From the NCBI GenBank assembly GCA_002718015.1, contig PBCW01000071.1, positions 1 through 16,273 of the forward strand: a DNA stretch of 16,273 bases, written 5' to 3'. The notes beneath the pieces are model-generated. The model saw only the letters and a list, made by a program, of their open reading frames with translations, made no database searches and had not been told where the DNA came from. This document shows, piece by piece, positions 15,643-16,273 of this stretch (position 1 is the first letter of the stretch; the number at the start of each line of letters is the position of its first letter). The stretch is from Rhodospirillaceae bacterium. GTDB taxonomy: Bacteria; Pseudomonadota; Alphaproteobacteria; UBA8366. A program made the position numbers and the translations under genes.

Positions 15643-15760
15643 GCTTTATAACAGTTATTTATGATTAATATTCAGTAGTGTCTATGGTTACCAAACATAC
15701 CTCGGCAAATTTCAAGTAAGACCAGATATCGACTCAGAGCCCATTATTCCTGGGCTTTTT
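15643..15760 (+). ncRNA. 118-bp element Y with terminator; possible small RNA 3' part
   Basis: Similar in length and in several blocks to 11987-12105. No gene is found on plus in 15320-15735, yet a plus-strand terminator ends this element, so a non-coding transcript is plausible. A weak -10-like TTTATAAC follows an A/T-rich run near 15630-15651, but no convincing -35 was seen. It may equally be a non-transcribed dispersed repeat. The remainder of 15320-15642 shows nothing recognisable. Confidence 0.35.
15736..15760 (+). terminator. Rho-independent terminator
   Basis: AGCCC (15738-15742) pairs with GGGCT (15752-15756), extended by weaker pairs, followed by TTTT. There is no T-run on the minus side, so it does not obviously serve the GMC gene ending at 15787. 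Confidence 0.7.
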
Positions 15761-15786
15761 CCTTGCTGTAAAAACTAAGCTGTCCT

Positions 15787-16273
15787 CTATCTCCAATTGT
15801 TGGCTAGATGCTCGGCGGTGCGCCAGGCGAGAGCTTGGACCGTGAGAGTTGGATTCCTAGAACCACTAGTTCCCATCAAAGAAGCGCCAAGGACCCCTAA
15901 ATTAGGCACTTCATGACAGAAACCCCAACGGTCAGCGACATTGGTGTTGGGGTTATCTCCCATTCTAGTACCACCATATGCATGCGAGGTAGCACCCATC
16001 GCGTTGCCCAGCCCAAATCGAAGTACATGAGTCGCTCCAGCCGCACGATACCATTCTTCCATTTTATCTTGTGCGAAGGCGGCAATACGCAGCTCATTCT
16101 CACGATAGCGTGCCGTGATACGCGTAACGGGCAAGCCAATACTATCTTTCACGCTAGGATCGAGATCAAGGTGGTTGTTTAAGTAGGGGAGCGTAGTTTT
16201 TTGTATGTATGACGTGTTGCTTCGATCAGCATTGCGCGCAATGAAGGCTTTCCAGTCTTTACCCCAGCTAGGC
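15787..16273 (-). CDS. GMC-family FAD oxidoreductase, C-terminal part
   Basis: The frame is open from the right edge to TAG at 15789-15787, giving about 162 C-terminal residues. The start lies outside the window; GTG at 16152 is internal. Visible text matches the C-terminal domain of glucose-methanol-choline oxidoreductases: LDLDPSVKDSIGLPVTRIT, then GATSHAYGGTRMGDNPNTNV, then VPNLGVLGASLMGTSGSRNP, and TLTVQALAWRTAEHL. The His of SHAYGG and the Asn of the SRNPTLT block are the usual active-site pair that oxidises the substrate alcohol with FAD. The PYLNNHLDLDP and GGTRMG segments are closest, in my judgement, to the gluconate/sorbitol-dehydrogenase-like branch. The N-terminal FAD-binding part cannot be checked. 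Confidence 0.9.
   Translation of the reverse strand, partial: PSWGKDWKAFIARNADRSNTSYIQKTTLPYLNNHLDLDPSVKDSIGLPVTRITARYRENELRIAAFAQDKMEEWYRAAGATHVLRFGLGNAMGATSHAYGGTRMGDNPNTNVADRWGFCHEVPNLGVLGASLMGTSGSRNPTLTVQALAWRTAEHLANNWR

Overview
The window looks like chromosomal DNA of a Gammaproteobacterium, probably marine or aquatic. This is inferred only from protein families: PD40 beta-propeller proteins behind a three-helix membrane anchor, many copies of a small one-helix protein with an E-V-I/V-G-A signature, secreted esterases, and a GMC oxidoreductase. No rRNA or tRNA gene is present to fix the taxonomy. About 0.3 to 12.3 kb looks richer in A+T than the last 4 kb.

Layout. (1) 1-263, minus: N-terminus of an exported protein, possibly an M29-like peptidase. 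(2) 599-12345: an array of duplicated, partly decayed membrane-protein genes. Its subunits end in four same-orientation copies of a 32-bp repeat (643, 4617, 7819, 11777). The recurring unit is a divergent pair: the small 'EVIG' protein on minus and the anchored PD40 propeller protein on plus, sharing a regulatory region of about 245 bp. Module 1 holds a 9-helix membrane protein, a frameshifted EVIG gene and a frameshifted PD40 gene. Module 2 holds an unrecognised 269-aa protein, an intact EVIG gene, a ruined paralogue of the 9-helix protein, and a divergent EVIG gene with ATC where its ATG should be. Module 3 holds an intact EVIG gene, a DUF2147 gene fused to the start of a PD40 gene, a 15-codon EVIG stump, and one intact PD40 gene. 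A 25-bp direct repeat (22/25 identical) brackets the whole array. (3) 11987-15760: two secreted hydrolases on minus (a type-B carboxylesterase and a beta-lactamase-fold serine hydrolase), flanked by two similar elements of about 118 bp that each end in a rho-independent terminator on plus. (4) 15787-16273, minus: C-terminus of a GMC oxidoreductase.

Interpretation. The sequence directly shows repeated duplication of a bidirectional cassette. Promoter, ribosome-binding site and membrane-anchor segments stay nearly constant, while the distal parts diverge, break or are replaced. The best candidate for something undescribed is this 32-bp-repeat-delimited array with its constant 5' core. No recombinase gene lies in the window, and the function of the EVIG and PD40 proteins is unknown. 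The carboxylesterase, serine hydrolase and GMC enzyme suggest scavenging of esters and alcohols or sugars, but nothing here links them to the array.
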